Shown one piece after another: positions 23,617-32,115 of a stretch of DNA of 41,292 nucleotides; the first letter of the stretch is position 1, and the number at the start of each line of letters is the position of its first letter. The translations under genes were made by a program, and so were the position numbers. Under the pieces are notes generated by a model. That model saw only the letters and a program-made list of their open reading frames with translations. It was not told the DNA's origin and ran no database searches. Source of the stretch: a virus. Where the stretch lies: positions 1-41,292 of IMG/VR virus record IMGVR_UViG_3300028414_000020. One strand, written 5' to 3'.

Positions 23617-24438
23617 TTAAATCCATCCTGCTCCTGGAACCCACACAGCGCCCGCATAAGGAGAAGGCATATTAGCCGGCGGAGTAGGGCTATTTATACC
23701 TGAAACAGAGTTCATACCAGATCCACCAGTAGTGCTTTGGTTAGAACTTGTGTCACCACTACCACTATTGTTGTTGGCACTGTTGTTAGTGTTTTCACTT
23801 TCATTATTTTCATTGCCAAAGTCTGTAGCTTCTGGGTTTATAAAAGATTTAACAGCTCCACTAGCCATTGAAGTTAAAGAACCGACACCTGTTGCAAAAC
23901 CTTGTTGTCTTCTAGCTGCTTCAATATCTGCCATGCCTTGCAGTCTATCAAGTTGAGCCATATCTCTTTTTTCTTGTGCTTGAAAAGCAAAACCAGCGCC
24001 CCTAGCTTGCGCCATTTCCATTTGTTGTTGGCCTTGAGCTTGTAATTTTTGGTTTTGAGCTTCTTGTCTTTGTATATCAGCCGCAACACCTTGCTTAGAC
24101 TTTAAAGCAGCTTGAGCTAAAGCAGTTGCCCCACCAGCTCCAGTTTGTCTTAAATTGTCTAATGTGTTTGCTAAAGCTATATCTGTTTGATCAGCTTGCA
24201 TTTCAGCAGCTTTAGTAGCTACTTGTAAATTAGCATAAGGATTAGTAACATTAGCATAAGGATTTATAACTTTTTGTCTATTTTGTTCTAAAGTTTTTAT
24301 ATCGTCTAAGTACTTCTGTTGTTGTTCTTTAGCTTTATAAGCTTGATTAAAACCAATAATAGCTGGAACAATTTTAGTTGCTTGTGTTATTAAATTACCT
24401 TTTTGATCAGTGCTTAGACTGCTTAGAAATTCTCCCAT
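23617..24438 (-). CDS. Small internal virion protein, T7 gp14-like in type (273 aa)
   Basis: An Ala/Gln-rich helical protein. Residues about 30-170 form long helices (YKAKEQQQKYLDDIKTLEQN, LKAQGQQQMEMAQARGAG) interrupted by a Gly/Ala patch (RQTGAGGATALAQAAL) that could insert into membranes, as in gp14-type ejection proteins. Residues about 200-245 are an Asn/Ser/Gly/Thr linker. The end is a short hydrophobic tip (YAGAVWVPGAGWI). Position directly after the nozzle genes matches podovirus-like phages, where such proteins leave the head and form the channel across the cell envelope. The fold type is inferred from composition and context. Confidence 0.7.
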   Translation of the reverse strand: MGEFLSSLSTDQKGNLITQATKIVPAIIGFNQAYKAKEQQQKYLDDIKTLEQNRQKVINPYANVTNPYANLQVATKAAEMQADQTDIALANTLDNLRQTGAGGATALAQAALKSKQGVAADIQRQEAQNQKLQAQGQQQMEMAQARGAGFAFQAQEKRDMAQLDRLQGMADIEAARRQQGFATGVGSLTSMASGAVKSFINPEATDFGNENNESENTNNSANNNSGSGDTSSNQSTTGGSGMNSVSGINSPTPPANMPSPYAGAVWVPGAGWI

Positions 24439-24444
24439 AATACT

Positions 24445-26139
24445 TTATCTTGATGATACTACAAATTCTGTTGAGACAGCAAACAACTCTTTAGTTCCAC
24501 CTGGATCTGTAGTTGCATCTGTCGATACTTTTACTGTTGCTAAATAACCTTTAATGCCTGTTGTAGCATCACCAAAGAATACTTCATTTGGTCTAGCTAC
24601 GCTATTATTTATTAAGTTAGCAAAATATTTATTTTCTTTTCTATTAAAACCTGCTCTATAAGGTACTCCACCTTCGTTGTATAAACCTTCTTCATAACTT
24701 CTTACTAGTTTAGCAGAGTCGTTGTATTGCTGTTGTGAACCTGCTTGTAAATCAAACCCTTCTGCATCTGATAAAAATGATTCAACTTGCCAGCCGTTAC
24801 TACCTTCGTAATTAACAGTTTTAAAATTCTTTATTATACTTGGGCTAGCATTAAATATAAATTCTATACTAGAATTAGAGGTAACACCATAAAAGGTGCT
24901 TCTAATATGCCCAGGTGTTTGATCATAATGCTCATATATTTCAGCATCATAAAAGCTATAGTATTTGCTTTTTAAACTACCAGCAAAATTAGGCTCGTAA
25001 GTAAAGAAACTAGTCCAACCATTTATATCGTCTTCAAAACTTAAAGTGCTATAAGTGTCAGGCGTTACAGTATCTTCACTTTTATTCTGTATAGATAATA
25101 CATAGTTTTTGTTGTGAATGTCCCATCCACCTATTATTTTATCTTTTATAAACTTAGTAAAAGTAGTATCTTGACCAATAGTTGGAGTTCCAGGATCGTT
25201 ACTTAAGTATAATATATTTGCATTGACTATGCCTGTTATAGTAGCTAAAATAGGTGAACCACTTGTTTGAGGTATAGAAACTAACATACCTTTTTCTAAA
25301 TTAGTTAAAATATTTGAAGGACTCAATGTTAATCTAGCTGGATTAGCTCCAAAACCTGCTATAACGCCTGTAAATGTAAATTCTTTAAAATTGTTATTTA
25401 TTTTAGCAAATTCTTCTCTAAAAAAAGTAGACATACCATATTGAGATATCTCTGTTAAGCCATCTCTTGACAACCTCATTACAGCATTTCTATATTTATC
25501 TGTAAAATATCTTCTATATCCAAAGTTAGCAAAAGTTTCTGGGTTTTTACTAATGCCATACTCACCCACATAAGGAGTTATTTGGCCTATAACTAATTTA
25601 GTTGAACTAACTGGAGTTCCAACGCCTTCTGCAGAGTAAATAGCATCTTTATCTATTAAAGCATTGCTTACTTTATTTTCTTGAAATATAGCTAAGTTAC
25701 TGTCTAAAGCATGTATTTTCTGTATAGAACCATTTACTGGATCAACGGCTTTAGTTATTTCTTCACCTATTGGAAATACATTTGTTTCATTAACATCTGT
25801 AACAGAGTTATATAACCCTGAGTATATTAAAGCATTACTTCTTCTAGTTTGTTCATTAGAGTCTTCTCTTAAATAAGCTCTAACGCCATAACCTGTTTCC
25901 GTATTATTGTAACCACCTCTAATTCTAGACTCTTCTATAATCCAGTTTCTCTCGTTAGTTGTATCAGTTCTACCAGGTGGATTACCAGCTGAACTTGGAA
26001 ATAAAGGGTAATCAAAAGTACTTCCAGTAGGATTATTAGGTAAACCAGGAAATACAGGTGCATATTCAGCTAAACCACTAGTCGTAGCATTAATATTCTT
26101 TTTAAGTACAAAAGCATTGAAGAATTTTATTTTAGCCAT
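24445..26139 (-). CDS. Tail nozzle/muzzle-type protein, second component (564 aa)
   Basis: A beta-rich protein without a signal peptide. Motifs such as FTDKYRNAVMRLSRDGLTEI followed by SQYGM (about 212-237), and later KIIGGWDIHNKNYVLSIQN and FEDDINGWTSFFTYEPNF (around 340-390), resemble the beta-propeller portion of crAss-like muzzle proteins (pattern IxGWTSFFSY...YSFxxGxxYEHY). The preceding 1151-residue protein carries the matching N-terminal part, so the nozzle appears divided over two genes. It probably sits at the distal tail tip, gating DNA release. The resemblance is recalled, not searched. Confidence 0.72.
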   Translation of the reverse strand: MAKIKFFNAFVLKKNINATTSGLAEYAPVFPGLPNNPTGSTFDYPLFPSSAGNPPGRTDTTNERNWIIEESRIRGGYNNTETGYGVRAYLREDSNEQTRRSNALIYSGLYNSVTDVNETNVFPIGEEITKAVDPVNGSIQKIHALDSNLAIFQENKVSNALIDKDAIYSAEGVGTPVSSTKLVIGQITPYVGEYGISKNPETFANFGYRRYFTDKYRNAVMRLSRDGLTEISQYGMSTFFREEFAKINNNFKEFTFTGVIAGFGANPARLTLSPSNILTNLEKGMLVSIPQTSGSPILATITGIVNANILYLSNDPGTPTIGQDTTFTKFIKDKIIGGWDIHNKNYVLSIQNKSEDTVTPDTYSTLSFEDDINGWTSFFTYEPNFAGSLKSKYYSFYDAEIYEHYDQTPGHIRSTFYGVTSNSSIEFIFNASPSIIKNFKTVNYEGSNGWQVESFLSDAEGFDLQAGSQQQYNDSAKLVRSYEEGLYNEGGVPYRAGFNRKENKYFANLINNSVARPNEVFFGDATTGIKGYLATVKVSTDATTDPGGTKELFAVSTEFVVSSR

Positions 26140-26144
26140 ATTTA

Positions 26145-26161
26145 TATAGTCACTTGTTATT
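26145..26161 (-). repeat. 17-base intergenic repeat, copy 1
   Basis: Read on the - strand it is AATAACAAGTGACTATA. It begins at the stop codon of the nozzle gene and ends 5 bases before the next ATG. An identical 17 bases occurs at 31270-31286, again just after a stop codon. The TATATAAAT that follows resembles the A/T-rich box preceding starts in the left block. Confidence 0.5.
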
Positions 26162-29100
26162 AGTTGAATATTACATCAAAGTCATTAGATAAAGTGCTTA
26201 ATCCGTTTCCGTTAGCATCTGTTATTTTAAGCTTGTAAGCACCGTCAACTGCTTGTGTAGTAGACTTTATAGTTCTAGATTGACCAGAACCAGTATTTGG
26301 AGTTACATAAATTTCTGGATACAAAGCACCTGTAGTAGATTCTACAACAGTTATAAAAAGCTGTTCTTTATTTCTATTATTATCAGCTGAACCATTTAAA
26401 AAGCTGTTAGCTGTCATTGTAAATAACTCTTCTCCTTTATCTTCTCTAACAACTACTGGAGGTTGGTTAATGAAAATAGGTGCTATATTTTGTAATTGAC
26501 AATTTATTAATTGTACAGGAGCATTAGTATATAAAGGATCAGGAGATGCTGAAGTATCTGTAGCTAGCAAGTTAAAAGTGTAGTTTTCATTTATACTAGC
26601 ATTAGAATTAAATACAAATTCAGAGTTGGTTTGTATTTTGTATTTAGTAACAGCACCAGAGTTATCAGTTAGTATTTGAAACTCACTAGATCTATTAGCT
26701 CCAGTACCATCTATTACGTTGTCAATAGCTAAACTAGAGTCAGTAGTTAATTTGTTTCCACCTGCGTCAACTAATTCAAAAAATAAAGTAGCATCAGATA
26801 TACCAGTGTTTGCTTCAGTGTGTATATATTGTATATTTTGACCTTGCGAAGTATTATTTCCAGCTGTATCTTCTACTCCTGTTGGTGTAGTAGAAACAAC
26901 TTCATTATTTAAATCTGATATTAATCCAGATGTCGATGTTTCCCAGTATATGTCTAAAGCTGATTTTGTAGGTTCAGTTTCAAAAACACCTAAATCTTGC
27001 CAAGGTCTTTCTATCATTAACTTTGCTTGTGTAGTTGAAGTTACAGTAGCGCTAGGCACAATTTCACTTACATATTCTGGAGTTGTTCCTATTTTAAAAT
27101 CAGTTTCTATTTTAGCTATAAATGGATTTGATTGAGCATTAAAAAATATATCGTAAAAATTAATTATATATTCATTATTATTCGGTTCAGTGGCAAAATA
27201 AGGGTAAAAAGGTTGTGGAACTTCACTGCTTGTTGTGCTGTTTATTACTGGATTCTGCCTACCTTTAGTAGTTGTCCAAGATCCTAACTCTCTAAAAGGC
27301 TCTATAGAAACTACTTTTTCTCCTTGCTTGCTAACGCTTGATTGAGTATTGTAAGATCCATTTGCACTAGAATATATTGGATTAACTCTATTGTACAACA
27401 ATACTCTACTATCAAAAGTAGTGTCACTAGCCCCTACGTCTTTAAGTTCTCTTGGAACTTTATTTATATTATCACCAAATAAATTTAATAATGTTATTCT
27501 ATTATTACTATGAAAACTAGGTAAATATTCATTTATTCTACCGACAACATCATTTTCAAAATCTATATTAGAACCACTACTACTTCTCCATTCAGGAGCT
27601 ACGTCCCATATTAACTCACCAGCTAAAGCACCTGGAGTATACACATTGTAATAATCTTGCTCTTGTTGTTTAACAACTATTCTATAGCTATAATAACCTA
27701 AAGGATTTGTTTCAGAGTATAAACCTGGATAGCCTTTTTTTGATAAGCTGCTAGGTACTTCACCTCTTAATGTAAATTCTATGTAGTTGCCCCAAAAACT
27801 AACGCTATCTGATCCAAAGTTACTATATGGAGCATATATTGTTGAATTTTTATTACCAGAATTAATACTTTCTTCGTTGTTTAATAAAACGTTAGAAGCT
27901 CTACCATATCTATCAACTAATACTACGCCAACTTGGTAACTTCTATTTTGTTTTAAAGTATGCGTTGGGAACTCAACAGTTAAATCTCTATTAGCTTCAT
28001 CGTTATCGGAAGATCCAGATGGATAAGTTTTTTCATTATATATTAAGTCATATTTCAGACTATCTGGAGAACTGTGCTTGTCTAGAAAATTACCATATAT
28101 AACTCTATTACTTACAATCTCTTGTGTTAAAGCTCTAACAGGCACTCTATCGTGTACTCTAATTAATTCTGCTTCTGGCAAAGTTTTAATAGGCTTTGTA
28201 GACAAATAATTGTACTCGTAGTTAGTTGAGCTTGTTAAAGTAGAAACACTAACATCTTCTATAACTCTTACAGCTTGTTCATCAGAGTTTTTTACTAATA
28301 TTTGTATTTCTTGTATTTTTAACGCATCTTTAAGTAGGTTTCCTCTATAAGGTAGAGTAGTATTAAGCTTTACTTGGTCAACTCTGTTTTCCATAAACTT
28401 AACATTACCTGATTGCAATGTAATGTCTTCGTCGTTGTTTACAAAATACCCAAACTGTTTAGGTACAAAAGCTGATTGAGTAAATGGAGCCATTAAAGAA
28501 TATTCTCCATCATCATATTTAAATCTATAGCTAAACTTAGAAAACTTATCTTTTAATAACCTAGTATCTCCTTTGTAGTCAACATCGTAATCTTGATTAC
28601 GTCTTTGTATTTTAATTTTTAAAGTTCCCGATCCTAGACTTAATCCTGATTGTATATTTACAGATTGTGTCGCAACTGAAACAGCTATATAACCTCCGTT
28701 TTCGTCATTTACTGTTACTAAGTCGCCATTATTGACATTGCCAAATAAATCAAAATTATCTGAAACAGTAGAAGGGGTAGTGTAAGTTCCGGCTAGAGTT
28801 ATAGCTCCAGTTGATTGGTTATATGTTCCAGTTGTTATTATATGAGCTGGTAAATACTCTTCAGAGTTGGATATTAGCGTGCTATTATCAGAAGAGTCTA
28901 AAAAACTAAAAGGCTCTACAGGTGCGAATTTAGCAACTGAAATATGGTCTTCGTTATAGTAGTAAGGATTATTAGTTCCAGAAAACTCATAACTATTATC
29001 AAAAGCTTTCTGTATATTTATTTTTCTTGGTTGGTTTCTATTATCAGTCCAAAAAAGTAAATTTTCTAATAAACTTATATTTATTATTTGGTGTGTTTTA

Positions 29101-29615
29101 GAAAAATTAAGAAAGTTTCCAGCTATTAAAACTCTTTTTTCATTAGTTAGTACGTTATATTGAACTATATAGCAAGCAGCACCTTTAGCATTGAAAGTAG
29201 TTTGTGGTGGTGGCTGCGGGTTACCTGGCGGTTGATAAGTAGTTGTTATATCTCCAGGCGCAAAATTACTTAACCTATCATTAGATGAATCTGCATAATC
29301 AGTTAAAAATAAAAATATTCTATCATTAGTTACATCCATGAAATAACCAATAATATCTAAACCATTTAAAACAACATCTCCATCTGTAGCATAATACTTA
29401 GCGTTGTTTTTAGCGTCTTCTAAGTAACCTAAATCTGTTTTTAAACTTGTTAACTTTCTATTACCTAATATATTTTCCAAAGCTCCAACATCCGCACCTT
29501 CAGATCTACTAATACTAACATTTTTAGCGTCTCTATATTCACCATTTGGTATAAGTCTAGAGTCTAAGGTTTTATTCATCTTAGACTTTAGAAAAGTATT
29601 TTTAATTTCTGGCAT
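26160..29615 (-). CDS. Tail nozzle/muzzle-type protein, first component, with cadherin-like C-terminus (1151 aa)
   Basis: The N-terminal part opens MPEIKNTFLKSKMNKTLDSR, followed by LIPNGEYRDAKN and then propeller-like repeats with RIFLFLTDYAD and LLENLLFWTDNRNQPRKINI (about 176-195), a motif I recall from muzzle/nozzle proteins of crAss-like and related phages. Middle regions are beta-rich. From about residue 900 to the end lie Ig- or cadherin-type beta-sandwiches (SINENYTFNLLATDTSAS at about 1010), which could contact the cell surface. It follows the ring protein by 2 bases. No peptidase or lyase motif is seen. The structural role is likely and the adhesion role inferred. Confidence 0.78.
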   Translation of the reverse strand: MPEIKNTFLKSKMNKTLDSRLIPNGEYRDAKNVSISRSEGADVGALENILGNRKLTSLKTDLGYLEDAKNNAKYYATDGDVVLNGLDIIGYFMDVTNDRIFLFLTDYADSSNDRLSNFAPGDITTTYQPPGNPQPPPQTTFNAKGAACYIVQYNVLTNEKRVLIAGNFLNFSKTHQIINISLLENLLFWTDNRNQPRKINIQKAFDNSYEFSGTNNPYYYNEDHISVAKFAPVEPFSFLDSSDNSTLISNSEEYLPAHIITTGTYNQSTGAITLAGTYTTPSTVSDNFDLFGNVNNGDLVTVNDENGGYIAVSVATQSVNIQSGLSLGSGTLKIKIQRRNQDYDVDYKGDTRLLKDKFSKFSYRFKYDDGEYSLMAPFTQSAFVPKQFGYFVNNDEDITLQSGNVKFMENRVDQVKLNTTLPYRGNLLKDALKIQEIQILVKNSDEQAVRVIEDVSVSTLTSSTNYEYNYLSTKPIKTLPEAELIRVHDRVPVRALTQEIVSNRVIYGNFLDKHSSPDSLKYDLIYNEKTYPSGSSDNDEANRDLTVEFPTHTLKQNRSYQVGVVLVDRYGRASNVLLNNEESINSGNKNSTIYAPYSNFGSDSVSFWGNYIEFTLRGEVPSSLSKKGYPGLYSETNPLGYYSYRIVVKQQEQDYYNVYTPGALAGELIWDVAPEWRSSSGSNIDFENDVVGRINEYLPSFHSNNRITLLNLFGDNINKVPRELKDVGASDTTFDSRVLLYNRVNPIYSSANGSYNTQSSVSKQGEKVVSIEPFRELGSWTTTKGRQNPVINSTTSSEVPQPFYPYFATEPNNNEYIINFYDIFFNAQSNPFIAKIETDFKIGTTPEYVSEIVPSATVTSTTQAKLMIERPWQDLGVFETEPTKSALDIYWETSTSGLISDLNNEVVSTTPTGVEDTAGNNTSQGQNIQYIHTEANTGISDATLFFELVDAGGNKLTTDSSLAIDNVIDGTGANRSSEFQILTDNSGAVTKYKIQTNSEFVFNSNASINENYTFNLLATDTSASPDPLYTNAPVQLINCQLQNIAPIFINQPPVVVREDKGEELFTMTANSFLNGSADNNRNKEQLFITVVESTTGALYPEIYVTPNTGSGQSRTIKSTTQAVDGAYKLKITDANGNGLSTLSNDFDVIFN

Positions 29616-29617
29616 AC

Positions 29618-30496
29618 TTAATGTTTAATCCATTTAGATTTGTTTCTAAACACTTGAGCTATCTCTTCTATCTTTATGTTGCTTAAACGTATTTTAGCGT
29701 TTCTAAGAGCGCTAGAACGATCTCTTTTAAATCTATTTACTACATATTCTGGAACACCTGCTCTACCTGACAATATAGAATAAGCTATATGCATGTACAT
29801 TGCTTGCTCTGCCATTTTAGGTAATTTCATATCTAAGTCAACGGCTAAACCGTCGGATATATATTCTAATATTATTAATTTACCTGCTAAGTCGCTTGAA
29901 AAAGAAAACGTACCTGTTCTTTCGTTTATAGTAAACATACCATTTACTTGAGCTTCTTCAGGCTGTAATCCATATCTTTGGCCTATTAAACCTTCGTTAA
30001 AAGGATATCTATAATCATCTGGTTGAAAGTCTGTAGTTAAAGATCTGTTTTTCCATCTTTCTTCAGTTAATGATTGCTGTGAAAGTAAGTTAGCACCTGT
30101 TTGATCTTGAGTAGGTTCACCAGTGTCATCTTGTATTGGAAGTTCAGTTGGATTAGAAGTAACTCTAGTTGGGTATATAATATGCTTAGCTCCAGCACCG
30201 TCTACCCAAGAGCATTTAACATAGTTTACATAATCTTGTGGTATTATTATAGATAAGCTAGGTGGTATAGTTAATTCTTGAGATTTAATAACTTTTAAAG
30301 TATCATAACTAAATTCTTGTAAACCTCTTTTAGCATGAAACATTACATCAGTTCTTTTAGCAGATGGTATTAACTTGCCAGCTCCAATATATGCTACTAT
30401 AAAGTTGTTTATAATATCATCTAGACTTATATATATGTAGCTACCGTAATTATTTCCAGTGTAATATTCAGCATTAGTTTCTGTTATAAGTCCCAT
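29618..30496 (-). CDS. Head-tail connector ring protein (292 aa)
   Basis: Features typical of ring/adaptor proteins in Bacteroidota phages are visible: AKRGLQEFSYDTLKVIKSQE (about 55-75), IIPQDYVNYVKCSWVDGAG (about 84-104), and FSFSSDLAGKLIILEYISDG followed by PKMAEQAMYMHIAY. The C-terminus is a basic helix pair (NRFKRDRSSALRNAKIRLSN). Such proteins dock under the portal and start the tail. It lies between another ring protein and the nozzle genes with gaps of 3 and 2 bases, so translation is probably coupled. The comparison is from memory of crAss-like operons. Confidence 0.77.
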   Translation of the reverse strand: MGLITETNAEYYTGNNYGSYIYISLDDIINNFIVAYIGAGKLIPSAKRTDVMFHAKRGLQEFSYDTLKVIKSQELTIPPSLSIIIPQDYVNYVKCSWVDGAGAKHIIYPTRVTSNPTELPIQDDTGEPTQDQTGANLLSQQSLTEERWKNRSLTTDFQPDDYRYPFNEGLIGQRYGLQPEEAQVNGMFTINERTGTFSFSSDLAGKLIILEYISDGLAVDLDMKLPKMAEQAMYMHIAYSILSGRAGVPEYVVNRFKRDRSSALRNAKIRLSNIKIEEIAQVFRNKSKWIKH

Positions 30497-30499
30497 TTA

Positions 30500-31225
30500 T
30501 TATGATTTTTCGTTTACTTCTTCTTGTTGTACTTTCGATGCGGCAACTTGTACGATTTGTGGATCTCTTATTACGACACCTTGGTATAATAGCATTTTTA
30601 AAACTACTTCAGTTTGCTCTGAATTATGTAATTCAAAATTTATAGAATTAGCAGAGTCATAAACTAATTGACCTAAACTACCAGTTGTATAAGCCCAGTT
30701 AACATCAGTTGGTTTTTTAACATACTGCATTTTAACATGCGTAGGATCAACTATTGTATCTGGATAAACTAAAGCTTTATTGTCTTCGTATAAATATATT
30801 GGGTAATTAGTTGTAGGTGCAGTTAAAGGAGCTTTTCTAATATTGTATATTTCAGCTCTACCTACTCTTTGTATTTCTTTATATGTACTAGCATTTGGTT
30901 CATAAGTAATTGAACCTAGTCTATACAACTCAGAAGGAGTTGTAAAAGGATTTGTACCACCAATAGTTTTTTCAGCTACTGTTTGGTCGTTTTCAGTTTT
31001 AAATTCTGCAATTTTTTCATCTGTAATAGCAACTCTATCTGAATATTCTACATCAGACTGTGGTATACGTAGCTGTTGATTTAAGTCTTCAAAGTAAGCC
31101 TCAAATATTTCTCTTTGTACTTGGCTACCTATTTTATTAAATTCATCAGGTGTCATATAACCCCTTTGTTCTTTATTTAAAATAAGTAATACAGTTTTAT
31201 ATACAGTATCTACGCTTATTGCCAT
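30500..31225 (-). CDS. Tail/connector ring protein (241 aa)
   Basis: The N-terminus VYKTVLLILNKEQRGYMTPD followed by EFN matches a pattern (NKxQRGYxxPDEFN) common at the start of connector proteins in Bacteroidota phages. The centre is beta-rich (PIYLYEDNKALVYPDTIVDP; KMQYVKKPTDVNWAY), and the end is a helical segment (EVVLKMLLYQGVVIRDPQIV). It follows a hairpin at 31243-31262, so its expression may be set below that of the capsid gene. It should form a ring with the next gene's product between portal and nozzle. Confidence 0.77.
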   Translation of the reverse strand: MAISVDTVYKTVLLILNKEQRGYMTPDEFNKIGSQVQREIFEAYFEDLNQQLRIPQSDVEYSDRVAITDEKIAEFKTENDQTVAEKTIGGTNPFTTPSELYRLGSITYEPNASTYKEIQRVGRAEIYNIRKAPLTAPTTNYPIYLYEDNKALVYPDTIVDPTHVKMQYVKKPTDVNWAYTTGSLGQLVYDSANSINFELHNSEQTEVVLKMLLYQGVVIRDPQIVQVAASKVQQEEVNEKS

Positions 31226-31237
31226 TTTTAATATTTT

Positions 31238-31262
31238 AAAAAGAGGCTACTAATGTAGCCCC
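31238..31262 (-). terminator. Hairpin terminator inside the virion operon, 2
   Basis: On the - strand GGGGCTAC (31262-31255) pairs with GTAGCCTC (31250-31243), with one G-T wobble and an ATTA loop, followed by TTTTT. It lies between the unknown gene at 31282-32052 and the ring protein gene. It is probably a partial terminator that lowers downstream expression. Confidence 0.7.
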
Positions 31263-31269
31263 TTGTAAT

Positions 31270-31286
31270 TATAGTCACTTGTTATT
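31270..31286 (-). repeat. 17-base intergenic repeat, copy 2
   Basis: Identical to 26145-26161 and likewise placed over a stop codon (TAA at 31282-31284) and the bases after it. It is followed here by the hairpin at 31243-31262, not by a start codon. Confidence 0.5.
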
Positions 31287-32052
31287 TTAACTTTTTCTGG
31301 ATAGATTTATAAACCTCTACGCCTTCATCAGTTTTAAACCACGCAGCTAAAGCTGAATATGGGTTTTCATCAAAAGGAACGTTCATAAGTTTTCTACCAT
31401 TACTAGCCCAAGTAAATGTTCTTTGATCTTGAGATAGCTTCATAATGCCTTTTTCGCAGGCGATTATACCAAAGTTTCTTAATTGAACATTTTCATCGTT
31501 GGCTAGTTCAATAAATAGTTCAGGGCTTTTTTCAGCAAAAAGCATTAAATCTCTTTTTAATTCTTTACTACTCATCTTGCTAACGGCGTTACCTAACTCA
31601 ACTCTTAATATAGCTTCAGCATCGTCAATTTCCATTTCTCTAGCTATATTTAAAGCGTCTATTTTAATTTCTATATCAACTATTTCGTCTTTAGCTATTT
31701 CTTTAGCATCCCATTCTTCGTATATTAAACCTTTTTGAGGATGGTATAAAGACAAAAGTTTTTGTAAAGATTGATTTTTTTTGTTTACAAATAAAACTCC
31801 ATTTCTGAATACTACATGACCTAAAGTAGCTACACCTTTTTGTTCATCTACTAAAGGTGAGTTTTGATTAGTAGCATATCTAATTTCTTTATTTTCACCT
31901 GTTTCTTCATTGAACCAGAGCAAAGGAAGTTTTCTTGTATGTTTACTTGGTAATCTATATGTTAAAGGAGAAATATGTTTTAAAATGTATTTTCTATCTT
32001 TTATTTCCCAAGTATTTTCTTTAACTTTGTTTTTTATTTTTTTTGTTTCCAT
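31282..32052 (-). CDS. Virion-module protein of unknown function (256 aa)
   Basis: It sits between the capsid gene and the connector ring genes and is bounded by a hairpin on each side. The N-terminal third appears to be a small beta domain (EIKDRKYILKHISPLTYRLP; VATLGHVVFRNGVLFVNKKN), and the rest is helical and acidic (about 120-205), ending in the compact ALAAWFKTDEGVEVYKSIQ. I recall similar proteins at this position in uncultured marine phages, with no assigned function. It could be a head-decoration, connector or assembly factor. The leader carries a TTATATTATATTATG tract shared with the scaffold gene. Confidence 0.65.
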   Translation of the reverse strand: METKKIKNKVKENTWEIKDRKYILKHISPLTYRLPSKHTRKLPLLWFNEETGENKEIRYATNQNSPLVDEQKGVATLGHVVFRNGVLFVNKKNQSLQKLLSLYHPQKGLIYEEWDAKEIAKDEIVDIEIKIDALNIAREMEIDDAEAILRVELGNAVSKMSSKELKRDLMLFAEKSPELFIELANDENVQLRNFGIIACEKGIMKLSQDQRTFTWASNGRKLMNVPFDENPYSALAAWFKTDEGVEVYKSIQKKLK

Positions 32053-32078
32053 AATATAATATAATATAATAATAAATA

Positions 32079-32102
32079 GCTAGAGCGCTTTCGCGCCCTA
32101 GC
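32079..32102 (-). terminator. Hairpin terminator after the capsid gene, 1
   Basis: GCTAGAGCGC (32079-32088) pairs with GCGCCCTAGC (32093-32102) with one wobble. On the - strand the loop is GAAA, a stable GNRA tetraloop. An A-tract precedes the stem and a U-rich stretch follows it. It lies 13 bases after the MCP stop and probably stabilises or ends the capsid mRNA, with partial readthrough. Confidence 0.75.
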
Positions 32103-32115
32103 ATTTTTTTGCTTT

